A DNA stretch of 48,311 nucleotides from Nitrospinota bacterium (GCA_009873655.1 WAIB01000017.1:1-48311), one strand, 5' to 3'. Counted from the first letter of the stretch, positions 22,042-31,684 are shown. Notes: a model not told the origin generated them from the letters alone. A program made the numbers and translations.

Positions 22042-24693
22042 ATGATTCAACTAGATAAACAATACGAACCCGGCGAGGTTGAAAAACGCTGGGGACGGTT
22101 TTGGGAGGAAAAAAACTTTTTCCACGCAGATGAAACAAGTGAGTCGTCTGCATTCTCAATTGTTATACCGCCACCCAACATAACCGGTCGATTGCATATC
22201 GGTCACGCCTTCAATAACACGCTCCAGGATATTCTTACCCGATGGAAAAGAATGCAGGGGTTCAATGCCCTTTGGCAGCCGGGAACCGACCATGCTGGAA
22301 TCGCCACCCAGAATGTTGTTGAAAAACAGCTGCACCAGGAAGGAACCACACGACAGGATTTAGGAAGGGAGAATTTTGTCAAGCGAGTTTGGAAATGGCG
22401 TAGTGAGTCTGGCGGAACCATAATCAGTCAATTGAAAAAGCTTGGATGTTCGCTGGACTGGGAGCGCGACCGTTTCACCATGGACGAAGGTTTGTCGAAA
22501 GCAGTGCGGGAAGTTTTCGTTACTTTGTATGAAGAAGGCCTCATTTATAAAGGGGACTACATCATCAACTGGTGCCCGCGTTGTCATACAGCCCTTTCCG
22601 ACCTGGAAGTGGAGTACCAGGAAACACAGGGAAATTTATACCATTTAAAATATCCAATAAAAGAGAGCGATGGTTTTTTGGTCATAGCTACCACAAGACC
22701 CGAAACCATGCTGGGAGATACGGCCGTTGCAGTCAATCCCGATGATGAACGATACCAGGGATACAAGGGCAAGAAACTGATTCTGCCTGTTTTGAATCGA
22801 GAAATCCCGTTGATCGAAGATGGATACGTAGACACTGCTTTCGGTACAGGGGCGTTGAAAGTGACGCCTGCCCACGATCCTAACGATTTCGAACTGGGGC
22901 AACGACATCAACTGGAAACAGTAAATGTAATGAATCCGGATGGTACCATGAACTCCCTTGCAGGGCCTGATTATGAAGGGCTGGACAGGTTTGAGTGCCG
23001 GAAAAAACTGGTGCATGATTTAAAAGACTCGGGTGTCCTTGAAAAAATTGAAGATTTAACCCACTCTGTGGGGCACTGCTACCGCTGCCGAACGGTGGTA
23101 GAACCTTATTTGTCGAAGCAATGGTTTGTGAAAGCCAAACCCCTTGCCGAACCCGCATTGAAAGCGGTTAGAGATGGCAGCATAAAAATAGTTCCCAAGT
23201 TTTGGGAAAACACCTATTTTGAATGGATGGAAAATATCCGCGACTGGTGTATCTCGCGACAGATCTGGTGGGGACATCAGATTCCAGCATGGAATTGCAA
23301 AGCCTGTGGAAAAGTGATTGTTTCCAGAGAAACTCCCGATAACTGTCCCGATTGTTCTGCAACCGACCTGGTTCAGGAAACAGATGTTTTGGATACCTGG
23401 TTCAGTTCGGCACTATGGCCGTTTTCAACTTTAGGCTGGCCGGAAAAAACAGAGACCCTCAAACGTTTCTATCCAACCTCGGTGCTTTGTACCGGGTTCG
23501 ATATCCTTTTTTTCTGGGTCGCACGGATGATCATGATGGGATTGAAGTTCATGGGCGATGTTCCCTTTCGTGATGTCTATATTCATGCCCTGATCCGCGA
23601 TGCGGAAGGGCAGAAAATGAGCAAGACCAAGGGGAATGTGATCGATCCCCTGGAAGTCATGGAACAGTATGGTACAGATGCTTTGCGGTTTACCCTTGCG
23701 GCATTTGCCGCTCAGGGAAGGGATATTAAACTTGCGGAAGATCGCATCGAAGGTTATCGCAACTTTTGCAATAAGCTTTGGAATGCTTCCAGGTTTGTAT
23801 TTATGAACCTGGAGGACTATAAAGGTTCCTGTGCTCTTGAAGAAAAATCAAACCTTTCAAATGCAGACCGTTGGATATTGAGCCGGTTGAATCGCGCATC
23901 AAAAGAAGTCAACGAGGCTTTGGAAGCATTCAGGTTTAATGATGCTGCCTTGACGGTCTATAAATTTATCTGGAATGAGTATTGCGACTGGTACATAGAG
24001 CTTACTAAATCCAAGCTGACAGGTTCAGGACCCGAAAGGAAAGCGGCACAAAATGTCCTGATACATGTTCTTGACTCTGCCCTCAAGCTTTTACATCCCT
24101 TTATGCCATTTATTACAGAAGAAATATGGCAAAAATTACCTCAAGATGGAAAGAGTATCATGGTAAGTGAGTTTCCGGAATACCGAGAATCACAAACCGA
24201 TGAGGCGGTTGAAAAAGAAATGGAAGTGATAATGGAAATCATTACCGGCATCAGAAATATACGCGGGGAAATGAATTTAAATCCGGGATTGAAACTCAAA
24301 GCCTTAATCAGAACCCAGAATACTGAAATACAAAAAACTTTAAAGGAACACGGGGAATATATTCGGGAATTGGCCCGTGTAGAACAGTTGGAAACAGGAT
24401 CCAATATCGAAAAACCCAAAGTGGCCGCATCTTCGGTTCTCGGAGAAATGGACCTGATCGTGCCCCTTGAAGGCATGATGGATTTCCGGGAAGAACGTAA
24501 CCGGGTAGAAAAAGAGTTGAAAAAAATTGAAAAAGACCTCATATTTTTAGATAAGAAACTTTCCAACCCGAATTTCGTAAAGAAAGCCCCTGCGGAAGTC
24601 ATCGAAAAGGACGAGCTTAGAAAGGCATCTCTTTCTGAAAAGCAGGCAAAGCTTGAAATTCATTTAAAAACGATTGAACAAGGTTTATGTTGA
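22042..24693 (+). CDS. valS: Valyl-tRNA synthetase
   Basis: An 883-residue class I synthetase that charges tRNA-Val. The HIGH motif is at 52-55 in PPPNITGRLHIGHA and the KMSKS motif appears as KMSKT at 525-528. Between them are the CP1 editing domain (TTRPETMLGDTAVAV, later GTGALKVTPAHDPND) and a Cys-rich zinc ribbon (CKACGK...CPDC). The GFDILFFWVARM and DVLDTWFSSALWP blocks are standard. The C-terminus ends with the ValS coiled-coil arm (REERNRVEKELKKIEKDL). Length is normal for bacterial ValS. The ATG at 22042 follows a T-rich stretch with no Shine-Dalgarno sequence. Confidence 0.98.
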   Translation: MIQLDKQYEPGEVEKRWGRFWEEKNFFHADETSESSAFSIVIPPPNITGRLHIGHAFNNTLQDILTRWKRMQGFNALWQPGTDHAGIATQNVVEKQLHQEGTTRQDLGRENFVKRVWKWRSESGGTIISQLKKLGCSLDWERDRFTMDEGLSKAVREVFVTLYEEGLIYKGDYIINWCPRCHTALSDLEVEYQETQGNLYHLKYPIKESDGFLVIATTRPETMLGDTAVAVNPDDERYQGYKGKKLILPVLNREIPLIEDGYVDTAFGTGALKVTPAHDPNDFELGQRHQLETVNVMNPDGTMNSLAGPDYEGLDRFECRKKLVHDLKDSGVLEKIEDLTHSVGHCYRCRTVVEPYLSKQWFVKAKPLAEPALKAVRDGSIKIVPKFWENTYFEWMENIRDWCISRQIWWGHQIPAWNCKACGKVIVSRETPDNCPDCSATDLVQETDVLDTWFSSALWPFSTLGWPEKTETLKRFYPTSVLCTGFDILFFWVARMIMMGLKFMGDVPFRDVYIHALIRDAEGQKMSKTKGNVIDPLEVMEQYGTDALRFTLAAFAAQGRDIKLAEDRIEGYRNFCNKLWNASRFVFMNLEDYKGSCALEEKSNLSNADRWILSRLNRASKEVNEALEAFRFNDAALTVYKFIWNEYCDWYIELTKSKLTGSGPERKAAQNVLIHVLDSALKLLHPFMPFITEEIWQKLPQDGKSIMVSEFPEYRESQTDEAVEKEMEVIMEIITGIRNIRGEMNLNPGLKLKALIRTQNTEIQKTLKEHGEYIRELARVEQLETGSNIEKPKVAASSVLGEMDLIVPLEGMMDFREERNRVEKELKKIEKDLIFLDKKLSNPNFVKKAPAEVIEKDELRKASLSEKQAKLEIHLKTIEQGLC

Positions 24694-24735
24694 CCGAAAA
24701 GAGGGAACTTTCTGTTTCCAACTCCTCACTTTTTT

Positions 24736-26550
24736 ATGGATGCTAAAGCAGGTACTCTTACTCGCGATGAAATTTCTGAACAATCCCGGTGGGATTTGTC
24801 GGGATTGTATTCATCCAATGATGATTGGATAAAAGATTTCGAAACCCTGGAAGAGGATTTGTCCAAATACGCCAGCTATCAGGGGACACTGGGACAATCT
24901 TTTTCACAGCTCAAAGAGTGCCTGGAGTTCGATATGAATTTTTCCAGAAAGCTTGAAAAGGTTTATACATTTGCCCACCTTAAAAACGATGAAGATAAAA
25001 CCAACAATTATTATCAGGGAAATTTCGAAAAAGCGATGAGGCTTCTCAGTGAAGCAGGAAGTGCGTCCAGTTTCATTCGCCCTGAGATCATGTCCGTTCC
25101 CAAAGAACAAATGAGCCAGTTCCTTGAAGAAAAGGAAATGGAATTTTACCGCTTTCACCTGGAGCAGATTTTACGATATCGGGATCATACCTTGTCGGAT
25201 AAGGAAGAAAAACTTCTTGCCGCGTCGGGAGAAATGAGCCGGGCCGCAAGAGATTCGTTCGATATGCTGGATAATGCAGATCTCCAGCTTGGCGAAATTG
25301 AAGACGAAAATGGAGATTCGCTTCCCTTAACACATGGCAATTTTCAAAGCCTGATGCAAAATTACAATCGCCGTTTAAGGAAGGACGCTTTTCATACCTA
25401 TTATAAAGCCTATGAGTCGCACCGTTTCACATACTCGGCGCTTCTTTCCTCGAGCGTGAAAAAAGATTTGTTTTACTCTCGTGCCAGAAATTATTCGGGC
25501 CATCGTGCCAAAGCATTGTTTTCCGAAAATATTGATGAGGGAGTCTATGATAACCTTGTTGAGTCCGTTCATCAGAATCTAAAACCTCTTTATAAATATT
25601 TTGATTTAAGAAAAAGGTTGTTGGGCCTGGATAACCTGCATGTATATGATTGCAGTGTGCCGCTGGTAAAAAATATCAAATGGCATATGCCCTACGAAGA
25701 GGCCGTGGAAAAAATTAAAATCGCTTTAAAACCATTAGGGGAAGAATACGTTGAGTTGATGGGGACAGGTCTTTTGCGGGATAGGTGGACGGATCGCTAC
25801 GAAAATAAAGGGAAAAGAAGTGGTGCCTATTCTTCAGGTTGTTATGATTCGAATCCCTTCATCCTGATGAACTACAAGGAAGACAATATAAACAGCGTAT
25901 ATACACTGGCCCATGAGGCGGGACATTCAATGCACTCTCTTTTTTCAAGGAGAAACCAGCCTTACTTGTATTCTGACTACACCATATTTGTTGCAGAAGT
26001 CGCGTCGACATTTAATGAGTCATTGTTGACCAAGTATTTTCTTGCAGGGGATATTGACAGGGAAATGAGAATTTATTTACTTTGTCGTGAAATTGACAAT
26101 TTCCGTGGTACGCTATACAGGCAAACAATGTTTGCCGAATTTGAACATAAAGTATACAATGCTGCAGAAAATAACCAACCTCTTACTTTAGAAGCTTTTC
26201 AAGAAATTTATAAGGGTTTATTAGAGCTCTATTTCGGTTCGGGTGTAGTGTTGGACGATTGCCTCTCGCTGGAGTGTTTTCGAATTCCCCACTTTTATTT
26301 CAGCTTTTATGTGTACAAGTACGCTACAGGAATCTCAGCGGCATATGCATTGGCAGACAGAGTGCTTTCAGGCGGAAATAAGGAACTTAACGACTATCTG
26401 AATTTTCTTAAATCCGGAGGCTCTAAATACCCCATTGATTTGCTGAAGGGCGCGGGGGTAGATATGAACTCACCGGAACCGGTAAATACCGCGCTTTCCA
26501 AATTTTCTGCCCTGGTGGATGAACTGGAAAATTTGACATTAAATAATTAA
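24736..26550 (+). CDS. pepF: Oligoendopeptidase F (M3B zinc peptidase)
   Basis: A 604-residue cytoplasmic zinc metallopeptidase that trims oligopeptides. The catalytic HEXXH is HEAGH at residues 393-397 (LAHEAGHSMHSLF) with the third ligand Glu in VAEVASTFNE about 30 residues later, as in family M3. The GRxSGAYSSGCYDSNPFILMNY region and the C-terminal YKYATGISAAYALA are characteristic of PepF. It follows valS by 42 bp. The start ATG is preceded by a pyrimidine-rich tract and no Shine-Dalgarno sequence. Confidence 0.95.
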   Translation: MDAKAGTLTRDEISEQSRWDLSGLYSSNDDWIKDFETLEEDLSKYASYQGTLGQSFSQLKECLEFDMNFSRKLEKVYTFAHLKNDEDKTNNYYQGNFEKAMRLLSEAGSASSFIRPEIMSVPKEQMSQFLEEKEMEFYRFHLEQILRYRDHTLSDKEEKLLAASGEMSRAARDSFDMLDNADLQLGEIEDENGDSLPLTHGNFQSLMQNYNRRLRKDAFHTYYKAYESHRFTYSALLSSSVKKDLFYSRARNYSGHRAKALFSENIDEGVYDNLVESVHQNLKPLYKYFDLRKRLLGLDNLHVYDCSVPLVKNIKWHMPYEEAVEKIKIALKPLGEEYVELMGTGLLRDRWTDRYENKGKRSGAYSSGCYDSNPFILMNYKEDNINSVYTLAHEAGHSMHSLFSRRNQPYLYSDYTIFVAEVASTFNESLLTKYFLAGDIDREMRIYLLCREIDNFRGTLYRQTMFAEFEHKVYNAAENNQPLTLEAFQEIYKGLLELYFGSGVVLDDCLSLECFRIPHFYFSFYVYKYATGISAAYALADRVLSGGNKELNDYLNFLKSGGSKYPIDLLKGAGVDMNSPEPVNTALSKFSALVDELENLTLNN

Positions 26551-26643
26551 TTTTTATTAACCCATTTCAATGGATTTTAAAGAAATGTTTAAGATGCAAA
26601 CCATCTCGATATTATTCCCAACCTTTTGTAAAGGAAAACCGTT

Positions 26644-27441
26644 TTGAGAAAAACAGGACAGTTCAATAGAAACGGCGGAAATAAGCAGAGAAAAAATCTC
26701 AAAAACCGTCAGGAAAATTCTTCCCCGAAAAAATCAAATCAAAACTCCAACCAGGGTAATTCAGCTTCAGGGAATACCGGCTCAAGAAATTCCGGTTCAA
26801 AGAGAAAAGCACTTCACCCCTGGGTGTCTTCCAGCCAAGCGTCCTCGCAGGCTCTGACCTCGCATATTTCCATGGTCAACAAAAACCAGTCCGGGGGAAA
26901 TGGGAATAATCGTAATAAACAGCAGGGACAGAAAAGGAAAAATACTTCTCGTCAACAAAGAGAAAATGGAAACAATGGAGGGGCAAGGCCAAGGAATCAT
27001 TTTGGAAAACCCAAGCAAAAAGAAAATAGAAACAAGGCGAATATTCCTTCCGAGAATACTCGAAACACTTCGGGTTCTGAGAAAAAATTAGCAGGTGGAC
27101 TGGATGCGTTCACTTTGTTTTGTGCCTACCACTTGGGCATTGGGCCGAATAAAGAATACAAGCCCACAAATATAAATGAAATCGCAAGACGATTCGGGCA
27201 AGACCAGGGGGTTGTCAAGCAGGCCTTGAAAGATTGCAACATGGACTCCGCGTCACTGCTTGACAGGGATTTTGATATGGCCCTGGCACAGTTGGATATA
27301 CAGGTTGCGCCCGAGGGAATCGATAAAATGGAACTTGCCAAATCCATTTACGAAGATTTTCTGGAAGCACCCAGTGTGAAAAGGGATTGGAAAAAAATAA
27401 TCGAGGAAGACCGCAAAGAGAATAGAAAAGTCTTTGGTTAG
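26644..27441 (+). CDS. Asn/Arg/Lys-rich low-complexity protein with conserved-looking C-terminal domain
   Basis: A 265-residue protein starting at TTG 26644 (AAAGGA about nine bases upstream). Residues 1-145 are very rich in Asn, Lys, Arg, Gly, Gln and Ser (GNNRNKQQGQKRKN and similar), strongly basic and surely disordered, resembling RNA-binding tails. From about 150 there is a folded, helical domain (LDAFTLFCAYHLGI ... NINEIARRFGQDQGVVKQAL), whose middle part looks like a helix-turn-helix of the sigma/MarR style, followed by acidic helices. No family is recognised. A nucleic-acid-binding role is inferred. Confidence 0.75.
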   Translation: MRKTGQFNRNGGNKQRKNLKNRQENSSPKKSNQNSNQGNSASGNTGSRNSGSKRKALHPWVSSSQASSQALTSHISMVNKNQSGGNGNNRNKQQGQKRKNTSRQQRENGNNGGARPRNHFGKPKQKENRNKANIPSENTRNTSGSEKKLAGGLDAFTLFCAYHLGIGPNKEYKPTNINEIARRFGQDQGVVKQALKDCNMDSASLLDRDFDMALAQLDIQVAPEGIDKMELAKSIYEDFLEAPSVKRDWKKIIEEDRKENRKVFG

Positions 27442-27471
27442 GATGGGCGGCGTCTAATAAATTATTTTGCT

Positions 27472-29004
27472 TCAGGGAATTGAGGCATCGGATTGAAGAC
27501 GTTTGACCCTGTCATCTGTTACCACGCTTCCCGTTGGCACTCGTCGAAAGTTTAATCCTTTTTGAATAATCTGGTCCTGAATTCTCTTAACTCGCCCATT
27601 TGAACATTTCAAATCGTTCATCAAAATTGAAAAGGCGAATAACTCCCCTTCCCTGGATTCAAAAAATCCCGAAAGCGAACTGACAAAATTCAAAGTTCCT
27701 GTCTTGACTCGCGCCTTGCTGGAACTTTCAACTTTTCGCATTCTATCTTTTACATTGCCATCCACACCCATTACCCCCAGTGCGGTAACAAATTCCGGGT
27801 AAATACTCAGGTCGTTTTTTATGTTCCGCATAATATCCACCAGGATGGCTGGAGACAGTTGGTTTTGCCGGGATAAGCCGGAACCATCAAAAATTTTGTA
27901 TTGACCCGATTCATATCCCAGTTGTTTCATATATTCCTCAAAAACCATCAGTCCTTTTTTAGTGGAACCCGGCGGTTCAAAATGTTCGGCTCCAATGGTT
28001 TTCAGGATCTGTTCTGCGACAAAGTTATTACTGAATTTGTTCAATCCGCGAAGGGCCAGTGCCAGGGGTTCTCCTTCATGGGTATAAAGTTCCTCTGCAT
28101 TTTCAGGGACGATCCCCTCCATCAATTTTCCTTCAAACTTTATTCCTGAAAGTTTTAGATAGGATTTGAGGACATTGAGCGCATATTGAGTGGGATGGGT
28201 AATATTTAAAAAATAATGCGCCCGGGGTTGTCCAATGTTTATTCCTCCTGTAACAGTAACGAGGTCATGGTCTTCTTTTCCAATCCGGTTGACGATCAGC
28301 CGATTGCGTCTTCCCGGTTTCAAGGTCTTTGCATTATTTTCCAGTTTGATGTACTCGGTTTCCGGCTCGATGACAATATCCGGCCGGTCACCCACCTTTT
28401 TTCCCGGGCCCACATAGACTTTGACAGTATTAAAATTAAAAGATAATGCGCCCAAGGGAGCTTCATATGCCTGCGCCCCTGGATTTTTTATCCATGTCTT
28501 GACTCTTTTTTTTCGGTCAAAGAAAGAATCATCGCCAATAATATTTCCTTCAATTTTTTTTATGGGGAGATTCCTCAAGTCATTTACCAAAAGCCACAGC
28601 TGTTCGGTAACCAATTTGGGATCGCCAGAACCTTTTATGTACAAATTCCCTTTGAGAACCTGGTTCTCAAGGATGCCATCGGTGAAAACCTTTGTGGAGA
28701 AACGATAATTGGAACCCAGGTATTTTAACGCCACGGCCGTAGTGATAATTTTGGCATTGGAAGCAGGGATAAATAATTTGTCGCTACGGACTTCATACAA
28801 TGTTTCACCGCGGTCCAGGGAATAGATTTTAATCCCATAATTATTTTTTCGAAGGCAGGAGTTGGAAAGTATTTTGGTGACGGCCCTCCGAAACGAACTT
28901 ATGCCTATTTCGTCAACCAGGGCTAAAGAATTGGTTGGAAGAAAAAGGAAGACAACAGCCACAAAAAGGAAAATGGGTTGGAAAATGGAAATAAGTCTAG
29001 TCAT
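27472..29004 (-). CDS. dacB: D-Ala-D-Ala carboxypeptidase/endopeptidase, PBP4 type (S13)
   Basis: A 510-residue periplasmic low-molecular-weight penicillin-binding protein of family S13 that trims peptidoglycan side chains and cleaves cross-links. It has a signal peptide (to about residue 28) and all three active-site motifs: SNAK (82-85, the SxxK with catalytic Ser82), SNN (325-327) and KTG (434-436). FDGSGLSRQNQLSP is the usual conserved loop. The N-terminal part holds the long insertion typical of PBP4. There is no Shine-Dalgarno sequence, but a promoter-like pair ends eight bases upstream. It is convergent with the Asn-rich gene. Confidence 0.94.
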   Translation of the reverse strand: MTRLISIFQPIFLFVAVVFLFLPTNSLALVDEIGISSFRRAVTKILSNSCLRKNNYGIKIYSLDRGETLYEVRSDKLFIPASNAKIITTAVALKYLGSNYRFSTKVFTDGILENQVLKGNLYIKGSGDPKLVTEQLWLLVNDLRNLPIKKIEGNIIGDDSFFDRKKRVKTWIKNPGAQAYEAPLGALSFNFNTVKVYVGPGKKVGDRPDIVIEPETEYIKLENNAKTLKPGRRNRLIVNRIGKEDHDLVTVTGGINIGQPRAHYFLNITHPTQYALNVLKSYLKLSGIKFEGKLMEGIVPENAEELYTHEGEPLALALRGLNKFSNNFVAEQILKTIGAEHFEPPGSTKKGLMVFEEYMKQLGYESGQYKIFDGSGLSRQNQLSPAILVDIMRNIKNDLSIYPEFVTALGVMGVDGNVKDRMRKVESSSKARVKTGTLNFVSSLSGFFESREGELFAFSILMNDLKCSNGRVKRIQDQIIQKGLNFRRVPTGSVVTDDRVKRLQSDASIP

Positions 29005-29012
29005 CGTAGAAA

Positions 29013-29041
29013 ATTCTACTCTGGAAAAATAAATTTTACAA
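29013..29041 (-). promoter_or_regulatory. Candidate leaderless promoter of dacB, overlapping a palindrome
   Basis: On the minus strand TTGTAA (29036-29041), 17 bp, TAGAAT (29013-29018), then only eight bases to the ATG. The -10 lies within a palindrome GTAGAA-AA-TTCTAC (29006-29019), which could be an operator or an RNA hairpin at the start codon. Confidence 0.45.
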
Positions 29042-29058
29042 TTGACAATTAAGTCGGG

Positions 29059-29086
29059 ATTAGGGAACCTATGTTCCAGTCCTAAT
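29059..29086. promoter_or_regulatory. Nested inverted repeat in the dacB/29114 divergent region
   Basis: ATTAGG (29059-29064) pairs with CCTAAT (29081-29086), and inside it GAAC pairs with GTTC around CTAT, giving a two-tier hairpin with a one-sided CAGT bulge, 27 bp upstream of the membrane-protein ATG. No T run follows. A TTGACA lies just upstream (29042-29047) with no good -10 partner. Confidence 0.35.
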
Positions 29087-29113
29087 AACCCATCTTAATT
29101 TAGGAATCCTTCC

Positions 29114-29638
29114 ATGATTAATTTTTCACATGTCAAATACGGTGTGCTGGTGGCGATTATTGCCATTCTTTATGGAGGCCTGATGGGCCTGTCGTTTGGA
29201 TGTTGTGAAGAAAGTATTAAAAAAACCTTGCATGGCAACGCGCAAGAGGTGATTTCGGTTAAATATAATGGAGACCAGGCCAAAGCGGATAAAATTGTGA
29301 AAAAGTCCTGGGTTTATATGAAGCGTGCCCACCTGCACTCCCAGACTATGGGCGTAATCAGTATTGCCTTTTCTTTCCTGGTTGCCTGGCTGGCGTATCC
29401 TGCAAAAGCGCAACTGGCTGTTTCCCTTCTCAGCGGGCTGGGGTCGTTGGGCTACGGTTCGTTCTGGATGTTTTCAGGATACCTGGCACCCGGCATGGGG
29501 TCTACGGGAGCCGCAAAAGAATCGGTTGGTTTGATTGCCCAGGTATCGGGCGCTTCCTTCTTTATCTCGGGTGTATTGGTTTTCGGCATTTTGATTTATA
29601 GAATGTTTGTGGTCAAACAATTAAATGAAGAAAATTAA
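29114..29638 (+). CDS. Four-helix membrane protein, unknown
   Basis: A 174-residue integral membrane protein with predicted helices near 8-28, 77-97, 100-125 and 138-163. A soluble loop (30-70) contains NGDQAKADKIVKKSW, followed by YMKRAHLHSQTMG at the border of helix 2; the paired His at a membrane edge suggests metal or haem ligation but is not proof. A vicinal CC pair ends helix 1. AGGA eight bases upstream supports the ATG at 29114. The PfkB kinase gene follows after only 6 bp, so they are probably co-transcribed. No family is recognised. Confidence 0.75.
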   Translation: MINFSHVKYGVLVAIIAILYGGLMGLSFGCCEESIKKTLHGNAQEVISVKYNGDQAKADKIVKKSWVYMKRAHLHSQTMGVISIAFSFLVAWLAYPAKAQLAVSLLSGLGSLGYGSFWMFSGYLAPGMGSTGAAKESVGLIAQVSGASFFISGVLVFGILIYRMFVVKQLNEEN

Positions 29639-29644
29639 AATTAT

Positions 29645-30664
29645 ATGAATTACGATCTGATAGGAATAGGCAACGCTTTGGTGGATATTGAAGTCCAGGT
29701 TGAAGATGCTTTTGTCGAAGAGATTTCGGTGACTAAGGGCGGCATGACCTTGTCTTCTGTTGAAGACCAAAAAAGAATTCTGGATTCCTTGCAATCCAAA
29801 CCCAAAAAAATTTCTTCGGGAGGTTCTGCCGCGAATACAGTGCATGGTGCCAGTTTGCTCGGAGCAAAATCCTACTATCTCGGTCGGGTTGCCAATGATG
29901 CACATGGAAAACATTATACCGAGGATATGAGAAACTGCGGGGTGGGCTTTTGCGGCCCAGGATCCGACGAACATGGAACAGGTACCTGCGTTATACTCAT
30001 CACCCCGGATACAGAAAGAACCATGCTGACCAACCTGGGTGTTTCTTCCTCTCTCCATCCTGAAAATGTGGATGAAACAATAGTTAAAAGTGCCGGGGCG
30101 GTTTATGTCGAAGGGTATTTGTGGACAGGAGATGAAACCCGGGAAGCAGGAGTCCATATGGCCCAACTTGCGAAAAAAGAGGGGATCCCTGTTTCCCTCA
30201 CTTTAAGCGATGCTTTTGTTGTCAATACATATAAAGAAAGCCTTTTGGATTTCATTCAATGGAATGTGGATATTCTTTTTTGCAACGAAGTGGAGGCCAA
30301 GGCAATGACAGGCGAGGAAGATTCCCTGGAAGCATTTAAAAAACTGCAGGCGATGGTTGATACGGTATTTCTCACACTGGGTTCAAAAGGTTCTCTGGCG
30401 GGTCAAAGCGGTCAGGAGCCGGTACAGGTAAATACTTTTCCCGTCAAGGCGGTGGATACAACAGGGGCGGGAGATTTGTTTGCGGCGGGAGCTCTTTTTG
30501 GAGTTCTGAAAAACTTCTCCCTTGAAGAGTCCGCAGTTATTGGTTCTTATTGCGCCGCACAAGTGGTTTCTCACATGGGAGGGCGGCTTCCGGTTCATTC
30601 CCATACCGATGCAAAAAAAATCCTGTCAGAATATAAAAAACTCTATTCCAATGGAGGACAGTAA
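29645..30664 (+). CDS. PfkB-family carbohydrate/adenosine kinase
   Basis: A 339-residue ribokinase-fold kinase. The first signature is SGGSAANTVHGASLLGAKSYY (substrate lid and glycine pair near 58-75) and the second is DTTGAGDLFAAGAL, with the catalytic Asp and anion-hole glycines. NALVDIEV at the start and the MTLSS segment are typical of the adenosine-kinase-like branch of the family. It phosphorylates a sugar or nucleoside with ATP in the cytoplasm; the exact substrate cannot be read from sequence. The stop overlaps the next start (TAATG). Confidence 0.9.
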   Translation: MNYDLIGIGNALVDIEVQVEDAFVEEISVTKGGMTLSSVEDQKRILDSLQSKPKKISSGGSAANTVHGASLLGAKSYYLGRVANDAHGKHYTEDMRNCGVGFCGPGSDEHGTGTCVILITPDTERTMLTNLGVSSSLHPENVDETIVKSAGAVYVEGYLWTGDETREAGVHMAQLAKKEGIPVSLTLSDAFVVNTYKESLLDFIQWNVDILFCNEVEAKAMTGEEDSLEAFKKLQAMVDTVFLTLGSKGSLAGQSGQEPVQVNTFPVKAVDTTGAGDLFAAGALFGVLKNFSLEESAVIGSYCAAQVVSHMGGRLPVHSHTDAKKILSEYKKLYSNGGQ

Positions 30665-30966
30665 TGAAAAAAACGAGTATTTTTCTGCTGACGATTTTGG
30701 TATTCCCGTTTTGGATGGGTTGCGCTTCTGTGGGAAAAGATTTTGACAGTAAGAAAGTGAAAAATATTGAAAACAATGTCACAACTCAACTGGAAATTCT
30801 GGAATGGTTTGGAGTCCCTTTCAAAGAGGGTACTGAAAACGGCTATACCATGTGGACTTACCAGATTGATAAATGGAAGATGGGTGAAGTAGAGTCGAAG
30901 GGACTGGTCATTCTGTTCGATGATAAAAATAAAGTAAAAGCTTACCGCTACGAATCAAACTACTAG
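30664..30966 (+). CDS. Small lipoprotein, SmpA/BamE-like fold possible
   Basis: A 100-residue protein with a lipoprotein signal peptide ending FWMGC (Cys20 as lipidated residue). The mature part (TTQLEILEWFGVPFKEGTENGY..WTYQID..., then VILFDDKNKVKAYRY) resembles the SmpA/OmlA (BamE) pattern of a G-x-P turn followed by two beta strands, so an outer-membrane lipoprotein is likely. The start ATG shares a base with the kinase stop (TAATG), indicating translational coupling. Confidence 0.8.
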   Translation: MKKTSIFLLTILVFPFWMGCASVGKDFDSKKVKNIENNVTTQLEILEWFGVPFKEGTENGYTMWTYQIDKWKMGEVESKGLVILFDDKNKVKAYRYESNY

Positions 30967-30999
30967 GCCAATCGTTCCATTTCCTCCATACGTTAATAA

Positions 31000-31644
31000 A
31001 TGCGAAAAATTTCTCTCGTTGTCTACGACTTTGATGGAACTCTGGTAGACACTCTTTTTGACATCGCGGACTCCGTTAATCTGACTTTAGCTGAACTCAA
31101 GCTCCCTCAATTGCCGCGGGAAACGATTCGAAAATATGTGGGGAAGGGGGTGGAGCGCTTGATGTCTCAAACCCTGGAAGGTTCTTCTTATTCGGATATC
31201 CCCACGGCAGTGTCGCTTTTTAAAAAACATTATTCCCAAAACCTGGTCCACCATACGGACTTTTATCCTCATGGAAGGGAAATCCTTCATTATTTTAAAG
31301 ATAAAAGCCAGGCCATCTGTTCCAACAAGCCGGAAGGTTTTGTGCGCCGTATATTGGAATCATTGGATGGACTGCATTATTTTGACGCGGTCATTGGCGG
31401 GGACAGTGTGAATACTAAAAAGCCCGACCCGGAAGGATTGAATACCATATTACAACAACTCAATATTTCAGCCGATGAGGCGGTGCTGGTTGGGGACAGT
31501 CCCGTTGATGTTGAAACAGGAAGAAGGGCAGGGGTGTACACTTGTATCGTAAATTTTGGTTTAGGGTTTCCGGATGAAATAGCCGCAGCCGGCCCCGATT
31601 GCTCGATCGATTCCCTTTCTGAATTAAAAGACCTGTTTTGTTAG
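31000..31644 (+). CDS. gph: HAD-family phosphatase, phosphoglycolate phosphatase-like
   Basis: A 214-residue HAD hydrolase with a helical C1 cap. Motif I is DFDGTLVDT (9-17) with the nucleophile and general acid Asp residues, motif II is ICSN, motif III the Lys in KKPDPEGL, and motif IV GDSPVDVETG. Length and cap type match phosphoglycolate phosphatase, which removes the 2-phosphoglycolate formed from DNA repair or Rubisco oxygenation, but pyrophosphatase or sugar phosphatase activity is also common in this branch. The ATG has no Shine-Dalgarno site. Confidence 0.88.
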   Translation: MRKISLVVYDFDGTLVDTLFDIADSVNLTLAELKLPQLPRETIRKYVGKGVERLMSQTLEGSSYSDIPTAVSLFKKHYSQNLVHHTDFYPHGREILHYFKDKSQAICSNKPEGFVRRILESLDGLHYFDAVIGGDSVNTKKPDPEGLNTILQQLNISADEAVLVGDSPVDVETGRRAGVYTCIVNFGLGFPDEIAAAGPDCSIDSLSELKDLFC

Positions 31645-31684
31645 GTAGATACATTCCAAATCCTGCCTCATCCTTTTCCTCCCC

